A stretch of 64,000 nt of DNA from Linanthus parryae (taxonomy: Eukaryota; Streptophyta; Magnoliopsida; Ericales; Polemoniaceae), in NCBI GenBank assembly GCA_023055425.1, contig JALGPY010000007.1:20966001-21030000 (forward strand), read 5' to 3'. How positions within the stretch are numbered: the first letter of the stretch is position 1; each line of letters begins with the position of its first letter. This document shows positions 10,633 through 23,112 of this stretch, piece after piece. The notes beneath the pieces are model-generated. The model saw only the letters and a program-made list of their open reading frames with translations. It was not told where the DNA came from and searched no databases. The position numbers and the translations under genes are program-made.

Positions 10633-11948
10633 CTAGGCTTCTCAGCGTTGGACGAAGCCGGAGAAACAGAAATCAGAACAATGCATTATGAAATAAACAT
10701 GTTTGAATGAAGTTAAATTAGGATTAAGAGGAGAGATTGAAGAGCAAAGGGCAGATACATGCGAGAAGAAGAATTCCGTGAAAGATTGTGCGTAGAAAAT
10801 ACTTATTGTAAATTGAGAAGCCAAAAGTATACGCAGATAAAAAAATAGTATGACACAGTTGGGTATACTGTAATTTCACACATTCTGTGATAACAATAAT
10901 TTGACGTTTTCTAACTTTACCAGTGACGCACGAATATCTGCAATCTTGGACGGCATCATCTTCAGAATACAATGGATTTGTTAGTTGTATACTGATACAA
11001 TTTCTGAATCTCAATTGTATTGATTGCAATTTGATATTGATTTTAAACATGGGAAGCAGTTCTTATATAGTGAGTTCTTCCCTAACTGTGCTCACATATT
11101 CTGCAATATATAATCAATGTAATTCCTAAATTCGAGGTAACCATTGCAAGTTGAATTTTCATCTCGTTATTTCATATGTGTTGATCATGTCTTGAATTGA
11201 CAGTTCACATTCGTAGTTAATTTCTTGTGCAATTTGCAGAGATAGTCACATGATCACAATTACTTCTGCACTATCTGATCAGCGAGTGCTTCCCAAGAAG
11301 GTTCATATATCAATGAGCTATTTGGAAGCTTGTCACCTAATTGCATCCGAAATTGAAAAGATATGCTCTGTAGAGACCTCTGCCAACCGTTCAATATCTG
11401 TGACTTTCTGTGTGTAGACTCAGTATGCAGGCAGGTGTATTTCTGCTTCGTCATCGGGTATACATTGCAACAAATGCATTATTTGAAGTTTGCATGTGTG
11501 GAATCTCAAGGCATTGAATTGTACAACAGCATGTGAGTGTTATAGTTTGATATTATTCAATCGGATTCGACAATTGAAGTACTGTTGTTACTTGTGTGCA
11601 AGATTTGGCTTTATTATTACTGCAGCTGGAATTGTTAATTTAGGTTCTGTCTGAAGATGCCAAGTTCAATTCAAATAAAAAGAACACAGATAGATACTTT
11701 GATATGTGACAATATATGTGAAACATAATGTAATTTAATGCATTAGATATTAAGCAAACCATAGACAGAGCTTCGAATTACACGATACATGATGCATGTC
11801 ATTAAAATAATAGTCATATTGCGACATTAGGTTGTTATGTTTTTTCAAAGATAATAATATAGAACAATACCGGAACAGGTAGCTAGAATGACTATATTAA
11901 AAGGGATGTCTGGCCATTCTTAGTACACACAACTTTCATACATTGAGG
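10633..11948. other. Probable intron or intergenic DNA
   Basis: Lies between the second B3 domain and the RPA zinc-ribbon exon. A short minus-strand open frame at 11260-11454 was not recognised and has no supporting splice context. Nothing else seen. Confidence 0.35.
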
Positions 11949-12878
11949 CTATGCTGGAAACACTTTCACCCGAAATTTTGGCATCCTCGGATCAACTAAT
12001 TCCACGGCACATGCATCTCCGGTACGTACATTAGCACTTCTGACAAATTGATACCAAGAAACTCGTTTCTTGTCGCTGTTCTCTCCACCTGGGAATTTAC
12101 AACGGCAGGTCCAAGTTGTATTACTGGAAGTCCCTGTAATGTACACAAGCGTTGGCCGCTCTTTCAAGTACGCCCTGCTGAACTGAACTGGTATATTCTG
12201 TGATGCAAACATAGGGTTGTCAACCGCTATCATTGCAATTCAATGTAATACTGTTCTGAATGAAAGTTAATGTTGAAAGTTTACCAGTCCGCCAGACGAT
12301 TCCAAATGGGTTTTCTGTATTTCAACAGCGAAACATGGGTTGTTGCAGTGAGCTTTGTAAGAATCAGCCTTCCTCAATGCGCGAGTAGCTTCACGCTTAC
12401 TCGCATTCGGAACAGAAGCTCCAGAACTATATTCTAGCTCCGATGTAGTGAGACCATAGATTCTCACTTTGAATTTCGAATGTCCCTTGTACTTGAAAGT
12501 CAACATGTGCCCATATGACAGCGAATAATGTGCTGCAAATTCCTTCCACCCTGTTGTCAAATATATGTCGTTACCTCTACTTTTCATTTTAATCTCCCAC
12601 AATCGACCATCTGGGAGTACAAGCTCTGCATTAATCCCAAGATTAGATCGATGACGCTGTACAAAGTCATCTGGCAGTCTCTGCAGTGAATAGATGCTTG
12701 ACATCTTTAGTGAATCTACCTCTTATTACAATTAATATTAGTGTTATTCAATGTAATTTTTTTCTAAAAGGACACATATACATGTATATATATACACACA
12801 CACATATACATGCGACATAAAGCCTACCAAGTTGTTGTTATCTTCATCTCGATCCGTGATAACTCGGAAGAATTTCAT
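11949..12878 (-). CDS. REM-type protein with two B3 DNA-binding domains
   Basis: Exon 1 (12828-12878) starts MKFFRVI, the usual first strand of a REM-type B3 domain. Exon 2 (12285-12680, acceptor CTGCAG) continues in phase with RLPDDFVQRH, LVLPDGRLWEIKM, a GWKEFAAHYSLSYGHMLTFKY segment and FKVRIYG, which completes B3 domain 1. A third exon (11949 to about 12226) encodes a second B3 domain: NPMFASQNIPVQFSRAYL, TWTCRCKF, SWYQFVRSANVRTGDACAVEL, FRVKVF, then a stop. The splice from exon 2 to exon 3 is off by one base with the sites I can see. Either another site is used or there is a 1-nt lesion. REM B3 proteins bind DNA in the nucleus. The gene sits inside the Helitron on the RepHel strand, between segments that look like RPA exons, which points to gene capture or insertion. 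Confidence 0.7.
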
Positions 12879-14411
12879 TTCCAGATAGCTGCAATAGGAA
12901 TATAGTGTTATGTATTACTGATTGTGGTATATAGAAGACGATCTAAAACATATGCATGTTAATGCGTTATCTTTGTTCATGCTACACCAGCAATTGGTTC
13001 GGCAGAAATTGCGATATGGGGATTGAAATACATGTATGATAATTTACTGAAACTATGAATGATCAATGCCGGTGCAAGTTAATTTGCACAAGGTATTTGC
13101 TCAGATACGTCATAATGAATTCACAAACTGATGCTATTTCTTCATAACCCTTCATACGCAAAATAACAAAATGCATTGGAAACTATCTGGTAAAAATTAA
13201 TTGTATCTAGCATGATTGAATATGCACCCTTTTTTGTTTAAGGAGCTAGAGCAATAAGTTTTGTGTCTAGCGACGTGCTATTTTGCCAAAAATTGAAATC
13301 TCTGGACTACCATATATTTTGTAACAAATAATCAGTATTTGAGTATTCGGTGGCCTGTATATATATATATATATTAGTATAATATCCATAATTGGATAAA
13401 GTATGGTTGCTATTTCACGCACAAGGTCAATTGTATATATCTGCAATAGGCTGTCTTGTGAAGCTGCATGTTCCATATGACTGCAATTTAATCTATTAGT
13501 GAGATTAACAACAGTAAATTCATGAATCTAGTACTTACAATTTCACATCATATTTTTCTTCAATCCTTTTTTTTTAGTTTCTTTTTCTGCTCATTATCAA
13601 GCCAAATATACCAATGTGTACCTTAAATCGAAACTGAAGATGAACTTCTAATCAACAGATATATTTATTTCCATTCGGTACCAATCAGACAGATTTCGGC
13701 GCTACGTGGAGTTTACTATTTTTGGATCAAGACATTGATAGCATATCTGTATTAGAAATCACTAATATAACATATGAAGGCAGTAGCACCCGACAAATGC
13801 CAATTAGTTGTTCACAGGAGGAAATCAATATGAGTAGTGTAGATTTCCTTCTGTGAGCGATTATACAGACAAAGAAAATCCTATTCGGAATCAGGTACCT
13901 GTAGAGTGATGATATTAGAACCTGTGACTCGCAGAGATCTGATGACTCGAGTTGGAGAATCCGTTGCCTAAACAATCACGAATACGAATACTGTGAATAA
14001 GTAGATCGCTATGACACATACGTTATGACATCGAGTATCTGTTCAAAGTTATGATTGCGAGATAAGTCGGAATACCTGTTAGAGAAAAGTTAGAAATCAG
14101 GGAAGATTTGACTGAGAGGATGAAGTTGAAAGGTCTTCTTACCAGCACAACGAATATGGGTAGTTGTAAATTTAGGATGTAAATATTGTTTCTTCAAATC
14201 TTAAAGTTAGATCTGCTTTTTAGGTATCAGTGATAAATTTTTATAATGTTATTTTTTATTGTATTTTATAAATTGGGTGTCCATAATCATTATATTGATT
14301 CTCATTTGTAATAATCTTGGTAAAAGGTTTTTGCTTACTGACGTTACTTTTTAATGTTCTGAAGTAATGGATTTTATGTAGTAAATTGTAATAATAACAT
14401 ATAATATGTGC
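12879..14411. other. Diverged Helitron DNA with weak RPA-like exons
   Basis: Homology to the young Helitron copy at 27949-28780 stops at 14411/14412. Leftwards, a minus-strand segment at 14022-14075 with AG/GT borders ends in FEQILDVIT, and one near 13905-13970 can read TRVIRSLRVTGSNIITLQ. Both look faintly like the first OB fold of an RPA, but their phases do not join cleanly. The rest is AT-rich with a (TA)n tract at 13358-13374. Confidence 0.3.
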
Positions 14412-14703
14412 CCAGTATGAATGATATGGATGTAGCTGTTTATCGAACGTTTCAATTTCAGAGTCAAAGGCTGTGGCTTGTATCTTTTTGCCCTGCATAG
14501 GACAAAGCAGGTAATGATAATCATGACACAGGTATTGGATGAGGTCAGTGTACTACTCGTTAACTAACCTCGCTATCACAAAGGACATATCGCTGATACT
14601 TAGTGTTGCCAAATCGAGCGGTTGTTGCACGATACTTCTCGACGACACGAAGTTTAATCTTCCATTCTTTCAATTGATCAGTCAGGGCAGTTAACTTTAG
14701 CAT
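14412..14703 (-). pseudogene. RPA1-like gene, exon 1 and truncated exon 2 (copy A)
   Basis: Exon 1 (14569-14703) and the start of exon 2 (from 14492) are almost identical to 28586-28720 and 28509 onward: MLKLTALTDQL, the KIKLRVVEKYRATT strand, then KIQATAFD. Homology ends abruptly after HSYW at 14412, and the sequence beyond is unrelated to copy B. Most of the first OB fold and everything after it in the young type is therefore missing. The break could instead mark a recombination joining this start to the older RPA further left. Confidence 0.7.
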
Positions 14704-14786
14704 ATCACTTTCTATCCCTAGTTTACAACAACAACACACAGGCAGCATATATAAGCACCGCATTTGTAGTTACATGTTTTTGAGAT

Positions 14787-14981
14787 CGTAAAACAAAGAA
14801 AAAAAACTTGATGGATAATCATGCAATCGTTTAACTTTGCAGCAAGTACATTTAATATAGCAAAATCAAGCGAACAACAAATTTAAACCATAATAATGCA
14901 GCCAGGCAAGATTATAGTAAGCACATATTTGGGGCCATAATTTCATGTGTCGTATATCTAGTAACACAAACGAAAGCATGA

Positions 14982-15017
<36 letters not shown>

Positions 15018-15091
15018 ACACAAAAGATTATATATATATATATATATATGTATGTATATATAGTATATACCATTCCTATTGCGAATCACTA
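14787..15091. repeat. A34 and (TA)n microsatellite downstream of RepHel A
   Basis: A homopolymer of 34 A (14983-15016) and a TA repeat (about 15028-15048) lie just past the RepHel stop codon. The same position in copy B (28992-29104) also has A-rich, AAT and TA repeats, so the tract is a feature of the family and variable in length. The rest of this interval shows no gene. Confidence 0.8.
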
Positions 15092-18000
15092 TTATAATTG
15101 GCCCGATGCTCGACGCAGCAGATGTTTGTACACAACATTCTGGGTACTGTCAACAGTTTGGATATTATCAAGTGGATGTATTAAAATTTTCACCGACGCA
15201 GACAACGTTGCTCGAGATAATGCAACATAGAGTTGTCCGTGCGAAAATACTGGTTGAGGAAGATAAATACCAACATACTGCAAGGTTTGGCCTTGGGACT
15301 TGTTAATTGTCATAGCAAAGCATGGTCGAACCGGGAATTGTTTTCTTTCAAACTCAACTGGGTAGTTATCTGTCTCAGATGGCCTGAGTGGTATCCTAGG
15401 TATGAAGACATCCTTCCCTTTATTGTGTCCTATAGCTATTTCAGCATGTATGACATTAGGGAGGAGATTTTTACAAATGAGTTTAATACCATTAGACAGC
15501 CCGGCAGATGGATCTAAATTTCGTAACAACATCACAGGACAACCACGTTTTAAGCGCAGCTCATGAGGAGGCAGTCCATTAGGTGTAAGAGTATGTAAAA
15601 ACTCTAAAGAATGGTTATCTCGGCTACCAGGAAGACAATGATCAAAACTTGTGTAGACATGTGTATTTCCAGGGAATCTATCAAGTAAAATTTGATTCAG
15701 TAAATCAACACAATCATTTCTTGGTGTCAAGATGGCCCGGTAGACAAGGTAATCAGATTTCAAGCAATCGCTTTCAAAGTTAGGATAAACGTAATCAATG
15801 AAAGCATTAATCGATGCCCTTTCATTTACAAAAGGCACAACCATAGATTGCGGTAGCTTTAATAAGGATTCATCATTTTCTTGCAAGCTGCCATCCCCGA
15901 CTGATAGTAGAAACTCCGCAAAAGATGGATCATGTATTGCCCTCATGTTCGCCGTTAGACGTAATAGGCGCATGTGAGGCCACAGGTGTGAAGCAACAAT
16001 GCTGTTACACATACATTCCTCCTTCGTTGCTCGCACTGTCACAGGAAGTACTTGCCTAAAATCACCACCGAAAACAACAACCTTCCCTCCAAACAATTCG
16101 TTGCTTGAGCATATATCGCGGAGCATAGATTCAAAAGCCTCGATATTCTGCTTCTTTGCCATTGTGACCTCATCCCATATAATTACACTTGATTGTCGAA
16201 TCAGCTCTGCTAAGGCAGTCCGCTTCCCAATGTTGCAGCAACTCCTCTCTTTTGTGTCCAGAGGTAGCTTGAAGCGAGAATGCGCTGTTCGACCTCCAGG
16301 TAAGTTGGATGCCGCAATACCTGTACTGGCAGTAGCCAATGCAATATAACCCATGCCACGAATATGAGCGAGAATAGCTCTGTAAAGGAATGTCTTCCCA
16401 GTTCCACCAGGCCCATCAACAAAGAAACACGCACCTTTCTTCCGCAAAACATGATCAATGATTACATCATATGCAGTTTGCTGGTCCTCATTCAGTTGCT
16501 TTGATGCCGCAATGTCCTCTGGAGGGATAGGAATTGCTAACTCTTCATCGATCTCTCGATTTAGCGGTGCAACTTCATCCGAACCATTAATATCCATCGG
16601 CAAGTTATAATCTCTTAACTGCCTTCCCATTGACTCAAGAACCATATTTACATGTCTTAGAGTTCTTGAAAGGACCTGACCTTCACTACAGGCTTCTCCA
16701 CGACGGTAGTCTTCAGAAAGCTTAGCATAAAATCGTTCCCACAGCTGCCGAGGATTACTCGGCTGGCAGAAGACCAGAATGGTAGCAAACAGTCGTCGCA
16801 AAGTGTGTGGCATCTGGAATGTTGTAGCCTCTTCTAAACAATCTTCCAATGCAGTGTCTTTCTCAAGCAGCCCAAGTTTTTCGCAAGCATCACGATATGT
16901 TTCACACACATGACTACTGACAGTCCGAAGATGCTCGTACGATTCTGCACCTCTGACATGCATTAGTAGTATACGCAAGAAGAAACGCTCACCTTCTGCG
17001 GGATTTGCAGCCACTATACGACCAATAGCATCACCTTTATTCCGAGGCGTCCACTCCGAATTCGTAGAATTCCATACATAATGTTCAGGAAACTCACTGT
17101 AGAGCCACCGCCTAGCTTCTGGATCCCGTTTATTTGTTTCAAAATATTCGGTTAACATCGTCTTCTTATATTTCTTATCCGTCGCGATATACGCAAGTTT
17201 CGTATATTTGTTGAATGCAATGGACTGCATCCCAGGTAGATGAAGCTGGAGAACAGTAACATGAGGATACATCTCATTCAAAGGAAACTTGAAGATACGC
17301 CAAGCAGCTTCAGGCGGGGAAATCCATCTAGCAGACTGAAAAGCCTTTATTTCATCTATGCAACCCTTCTGCTCTGATATCACTTGAAACACAACCCTGT
17401 CGTGACCTTTGTATATATATTTGTACAGATATTTAACAGCCTTTATGGTTGAGCATATTTCCACATTTATGTGGCAGTCATACTTAGCAAGCAAGTAAGG
17501 ATTATACGGCACAACCCACCTGTTGTCCAATGTTTGCCCTCTCACCTCAACAGTTCGGCCATTTCTTTGCCGGCGATAAACTGCAAATGCATCATCACCA
17601 GTCCTTGTAACATCTGAAAATTCCCGGGGATATTTGTTCTTGCAGCCAGTTTTAGGTCGCATGCAAGGGCACTGTCGGTTAAACTCACCACATGGACCAT
17701 GCATCATATGTTTCTTCACTGCATTATGTAAATGAGGATTTGCATGCGGGTCAGGTATTTCAGCAGATATGTACTTGTCAATTCTATCAGGACTCATTAA
17801 CTTGGCAAATTTTTTTAGAATCAGTAGGAAATGCACATGTGGTAGACCCCGCTTCTGGTACTCAATCACGTACGTGTAAGCAGCAATTGGGCCAAGTATC
17901 TCCCTATCAATCAAATCCCGCTTGAATTCTACTGTTTTCGCCCGGAAAATTCGCGCTACTAAATCTGGCCGGTTTTGAGGTAGCTCAAATGGTAGAAGCT

Positions 18001-20324
18001 CCGCACGAATCTCTGCCCAATTGGGATTGCATGTCATCGTGACAAGGTAATCAGGTTTACCGTATTTACGCACCAAAGCCATTGCATCCTGGTAACGACG
18101 CTTCATATCACGGGGCCCACCTACAAAAGACGGCGGCAACACAACTTGACGCCCGACATTATTTGGGTTCATCTCCCCTGCAGTGATGCTGTCCAGTATT
18201 CCCTGGTAAAGATCCGCTCGGATGGTGTCCTGATGCTGACGCACATAATCTAGCCTGCTTGTCTCAAGTTTCACGTACATATCGACCATGTATTGCTGAA
18301 GCAGACGCCCAAAGAACAACATCGATGACCGGCGTATATCTCGCATCTGTAACCGGTAGCAGTAATACTGACGACAGCTAACAGTTGCACTCTTAGACTC
18401 CGCATCACTTGGACCTGCAGTTAAAGGCTCATTATTCAGCAACACAACATACACAACGACACTGCTAATATGAACTCACACATAGTAGCTAACAACATCA
18501 AACTACCTTTTCGTGGCTTCTTTTTCGGAGGTTTTTTATAAATTCTAGAATGCCATCCAGGCTGCCCACGAGGAAACATGATAGGATACTGAAGCGGATC
18601 AAAACAACCCAGATGATACTGAATACTCTTTGGCTCACCACTCTTATGCCTCACCCTAATATCACGGACATATTTACCAGCGCGCGACTCATCGTCAATC
18701 CAAATTGCTGCAACCTGATCAGATGTGGGTAAATTTTGCGTTCGCTGATCAAGTCCAGGATCACATTTAATTCGAACATCACAATCGGCAAATTCAGGGC
18801 TTGCACTAATAGACTGAAATGACTGGTTATAAGGATTGGCCTCTAGAATATCAGTCAAGCATGAAATAACAGCCGGGTCAAGATTTTCAAAAGCCTTCAA
18901 TCGGCTTTGCAGCTGGAAGGCTGGATCATAGAAATAAACCTGTAGATATCTAGGAGGTTGTTGGCCAGGATCAATATCATTAATGTAGTGGTATATCTGC
19001 CCTTGTACACGAAATGTATAGATCCCTTTGCTTTTATTCTTCGTGTCAGGATCAGCTTTCACACCCATGGAAGTGAAAGAAAACAGGCAATTGTATGCGC
19101 GAATATTGTTCCGAAAATCTTCGCTAGTCACATTGTCAGACAAGAGCAACTCTGCCAACGAATCTGGGATCTCATGGGGGGCAAGGACTACACACCCCTC
19201 ACCGCAGCAAAAGCCATCCGGTTCGTACGCAAATAATTTAGCATCACAATGTGGACATCTCCGTGGAGAGGGCAGCATGCTTGGCTCCATAGGCGGGGGC
19301 GGAGCACCCCGCTCCCACTTTTTCGTACGCCTCTGACCTGCACAACCAAATAAAAAACCAATTAATAGATATCAAACCATAACTGAAAACACATATAAAT
19401 ACAAATGAAACCATAATCGAGAACAGAAGACTAACGTGGTGGTTCGGGAACTGGAGCAGCACCGCCAGCACGACTACTACATTCACCCACAGATACAGCA
19501 GGACGCACAACAGAGGTTCCCCTATTCCCGGGAGGCACATATGCAGTGTGTGGATGCTGTAATGAACCTGGCGATGAAGAAACCGACGCGCCTGAAGCAA
19601 TATTCAGCAACCCAGATGACACAGCTGGCATGTAGGACAGCACAGTGTTTGGTAAACCATTATAGGCATCCAAAGCAGTACCATATCCGGCCGCAACACC
19701 AACACACGGTCTATTCAGCCCAAAGCCCCTCATAGCCATGGAACCAACAGGCATGGGATACGGGGAAACACACCTAGGTGCTTGCACACTGCTACCTGGT
19801 ATCGCGGTATAGACAACAGAACCGGTAACAGAGCCCCTTACATCTGCGGTGGGCACAGACGGGCTGGGATTCGCAATACGCCCCCGCGGTCTACCCGGGG
19901 GCCGCGGAGCTACGGCAGCCATATTACCTCCTGCAGATGAAGGCCCACTATTCGCATTTTCCAACCGCGGTACTGAGCCAGCATTACACATTAAACCAAG
20001 TAAAAGTAACTAAACCAAACAAACAAACAAAAAAACCAAAGGGATGGCAAGACATAGATCCCACACGCTAGCAAGCCACAACAGAAACACAGCAACAAAC
20101 AACAGGCATGAAACTAAGCACACACTGCCAACTCTAACAGACATGAACATACCAGATAAGCGATCAGATGAAGGCCCACGTTCCGCATTTCCCAACCACG
20201 GTCTACCCGTCGGCCGAAGAGCCGGGCCACGAGTGTTAACTTCTGCAGATAATCCTGAACCGCGTGCTAGCTCCTCCCCCACTAAACCCCGGCGAGTACG
20301 TTTCCCAAGACTACCTGTAGTCAT
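15092..20324 (-). CDS. Helitron Rep-helicase (RepHel), complete copy A
   Basis: A four-exon model with consistent phases gives about 1620 residues: 20153-20324, 19436-19972, 18507-19337 and 15092-18414. The N-terminus is Pro/Gly-rich and basic (GKRTRRG). Exon 3 has a Cys-rich start (CPHCDAKL..CCGEGC) and the Helitron-like N-terminal domain. Exon 4 carries the HUH nickase with GLPHVHFLLIL, the KHMMHGPCG segment and the two-tyrosine motif KYLYKYIYKGHD. A PIF1-type SF1 helicase follows: Walker A GPGGTGKT, Walker B IIWDEV, VVFGGDFRQVLPV and the C-terminal QGQTLQYVGIYLPQ / YVALSRA. It would nick, unwind and transfer the Helitron strand. No stop or frameshift was seen, so it may be functional. Its own Helitron 5' terminus is missing to the right (junction at 21616). 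Confidence 0.9.
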
Positions 20325-20760
20325 TTAGAAACTACAGGCCACACACTACAAAAAGCCACAAACATCAATGAACTTCAACTACGATAACAACATCACAGAC
20401 ACAGAATCTATACCAAATAACCAAGCAGCAGGCAAACCACATTTACACCGCGAATTCTCAGTCGCACCATGAATCCAGATTACACATGATTTATACCGAT
20501 TCCAACCTCACCAAGATGCCTCATTACTAAAATAAACGCACCAGCTTAAGACACTGAGCCAGCATTACACATTAAACCAGGTAAAATTAACTCAACCAAA
20601 CAAACAAACCAAAAACCAAAGGGATGGCAAGACACAAATCCCACACGCTAGCAAGCCAGATCAGGAACTCAGCAACAAACAACAGGCATGAACAAAACAC
20701 ACACTGCCAACTCTAACAGACATGACCATACCAGATAAGCGATCACAACGAATTCCTTGC
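19972..20760 (-). repeat. Tandem duplication over the first RepHel exon region
   Basis: The segment starting near 19972 (GAGCCAGCATTACACATTAAACCA) recurs near 20560, about 585 bp on, with the same AACAAACAAAC and ACACGCTAGCAAGCCA landmarks. The second copy is shorter and lacks the coding exon. Copy B shows the same arrangement, with an extra unit (31123-31941). Confidence 0.7.
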
Positions 20761-21616
20761 CGAACCAACAGCCAATCAACCTGCAAACACCAACACCGAA
20801 TGTAAGCAAATGTGAATCATACTAACCAGGCATCATCTTATCAACTGGCTACAACCACCACATGCAAAACCTCTACGTATATACAGCACACTTCTACATG
20901 CAGTAATAACGCCATTAGCCAACAATAAAACCCCAGAACACACACATGCAAGCAATCAAACCACATAGAAATACCTATTTGTAAATCATCATCATAAAAA
21001 ACACACACGCAGGTAAGTATTAAAACAACCCACATGGCAGAGTAAATATTCAATCCACAATCAACCAAATAAACACCACCCCCCCCCCTCCAACCACCAA
21101 CTGCCCGAAAAAAATGAAAAAGTAAAACCCAAGTCAAAAAACCCAATTCAACAACCCTACAGAACCTGACAAACCGATACCATACCAATTTCCGGCAGCC
21201 GGCGAAAACAAAACCCACAAACCGTAGAAAACACGAAGACGAAGAGAGACGAAAGAACTAACCTGGTGACAATAGATCAGCAAATGACACAAACATCAGA
21301 GGAGCCTTCTCCCACATTCTTAAGAATAAATGGCAAAAAGTCGACACCTGTCCCACTAACGATTGCCGGAGACCAGCCACAGCTACTCGGAGCATCGCCA
21401 CCTGTCCCACCAAGAAGATCACCGACTAAGAAGTTCATGCTCCACAGCACAGACCAACCAGAGACATCTCAAAAGACAAAATCGCCCTTCAACCACAGCC
21501 TATCCCCTCCACGTCAGCAAGGGCATAACCGACCTTTTCTACACGTCACAATTACGTAGGCATTTCGCTGGCACTTGGTCCGAATTGGCAGCACGTAATT
21601 GGACCAATCACTGCCA
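20761..21616 (-). promoter_or_regulatory. RepHel A leader: first intron and 5' UTR exon
   Basis: Matches 31910-32795 of copy B. A minus-strand donor-like GTTAGTTC at 21262-21255 suggests a non-coding exon (about 21263-21560) spliced to the ATG exon at 20324. Homology to copy B ends at 21616, before the terminal ~40 bp that hold the Helitron 5' end. Confidence 0.45.
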
Positions 21617-21682
21617 GCTTAGTAATGCAGCTTTCCCAACAGTTTGATTTTAGATTGTATGTTTTTTTATGACTAACTGCAG

Positions 21683-23051
21683 GCTACAACACGCGAGATT
21701 TGGGTACAAGCCACCGTTCATGCTTTACCAACAAATCAGCAAGCATGGTATTATGCATGCAAGCTGTGCAATCGTGTTGCAAATCGTTATCCAAACAACA
21801 GATTCCAATGCTCTGCTTGTCAAAATAATGATTGTGATGCTATACCATGGTACGTAATGACACTAAGAAGCATTACACTGTGGACTGTATCAACCTAAGT
21901 TTACACAACATCAATTTAACGCCTTTCTTAAAAAAGGACGCGAAATCTAACTGACAAATGTTTTTTTATATATATATATACATATATTTTATTTTTTTGC
22001 CTGTTTCTCCCCAGGGGACGTATAACTGTGCAACTTCATGACGGTAGTGCCGAACTCCAGGTACGCATCTTCGGACAGTCAGTAGACACTGTATTGGGGA
22101 TAAATGCAACAACCATGTCGTCAATGTCGGCTGAGGTATGAAACAAAATTTCTTGATTTAAAATTATACCTCATACCCAAATAGCTTATTATATTCGGCA
22201 CTGGGTTTGTTTCAAGGAACAACAAAGCGTGCTTGAATCCGTGAACACAAACAGCGGCGCAAGAAGATTTTACTTCCTCCTTTCCCGGTGCACCAATGGA
22301 AATGTATTCCCAATGAATGGTTGGTCTGTACGCTATGTAGTTGAAGCTTGATGCTAGCTCACACATAAAAACATAGCCCTATCGAGGAACTAATCAAGAA
22401 AATATGCCATTGTCGTTTTATATGTTATTGTAATTAACGCTCTGTTATCAGTTAATGTCCACGTAATATTGTAGTTCGGTCTGCATAATATGATGTCCCC
22501 GCTACATTTGTTACACATTTTATCCTTACTTGCAAAGTCACTTATGCGGTAGAATAGCGAATTAATATAAAACACATGCTAGGATGAATAAAAATCGAAT
22601 CGCTGATTTTAATGACGATGTATACGGCCATTTACAAGATTAAACTCAAATCTTAAATGCAACAATAGTTCGGATAGCTATTGAAATAGTATTAAACCAT
22701 GCTTTTGTGACAGTGTGGACAACAACTAAACGTATACTATTACACGGATAAATACAGGCTGGGCGTCATAACACATTAATCGCTTATGCTTCTAATTGCA
22801 AGTAGATCGCACTGGAGTGTGTTCACGAGTTATATTTGCTTAAATTCTTTTTGTGGCATTGTAACTTGTTTGATGCAAGCGTCATACTGCAAATACATCA
22901 TTGAAATTAGATGAGGTGTTTTGCAACACACCACCACCCGCAACATGAATAAAATACAATTAACCCTGAATTTAATTTTCAGATCCCTTTAGGAAAGAGA
23001 TTCCGAGTCCATACTCGTGTATCTGCTAATTATTTATACTTCTCATATTAA
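21683..23051 (+). CDS. RPA1-like protein, C-terminal exons, inverted relative to their N-terminal part
   Basis: Three plus-strand exons with matching phases: 21683-21849, 22015-22135 and 22983-23051 (stop TAA), 118 residues. They encode WVQATVHALPTNQQAWYYAC, a CxxC..CxxC zinc ribbon, an OB-fold segment (ITVQLHDGSAELQVRIFGQS) and a short C-terminal tail. Exon 1 starts in phase 0, which is the phase in which the minus-strand RPA exons end at 26950. The simplest reading is one RPA1-like gene cut in its sixth intron by an inversion of about 5 kb. As arranged it cannot give a full protein. It is well diverged from the exons at 9990-10632. Confidence 0.75.
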
Positions 23052-23112
23052 GTTACAAGTTTTGGGATCATTGATATTGTTATTTACGAAAAAAAAAAAT
23101 TCCCCACACATT

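Noticed and set aside
13267..13476. Minus-strand open frame as a possible RPA or B3 exon
   Set aside because: No motif of either family could be matched and the (TA)n tract lies within it.
21266..21559. Plus-strand frame conserved in both Helitron copies (also 32464-32739)
   Set aside because: The copies are so similar in DNA that conservation means little, and their differences are mostly amino-acid-changing. The region fits a 5' UTR exon of RepHel on the other strand.
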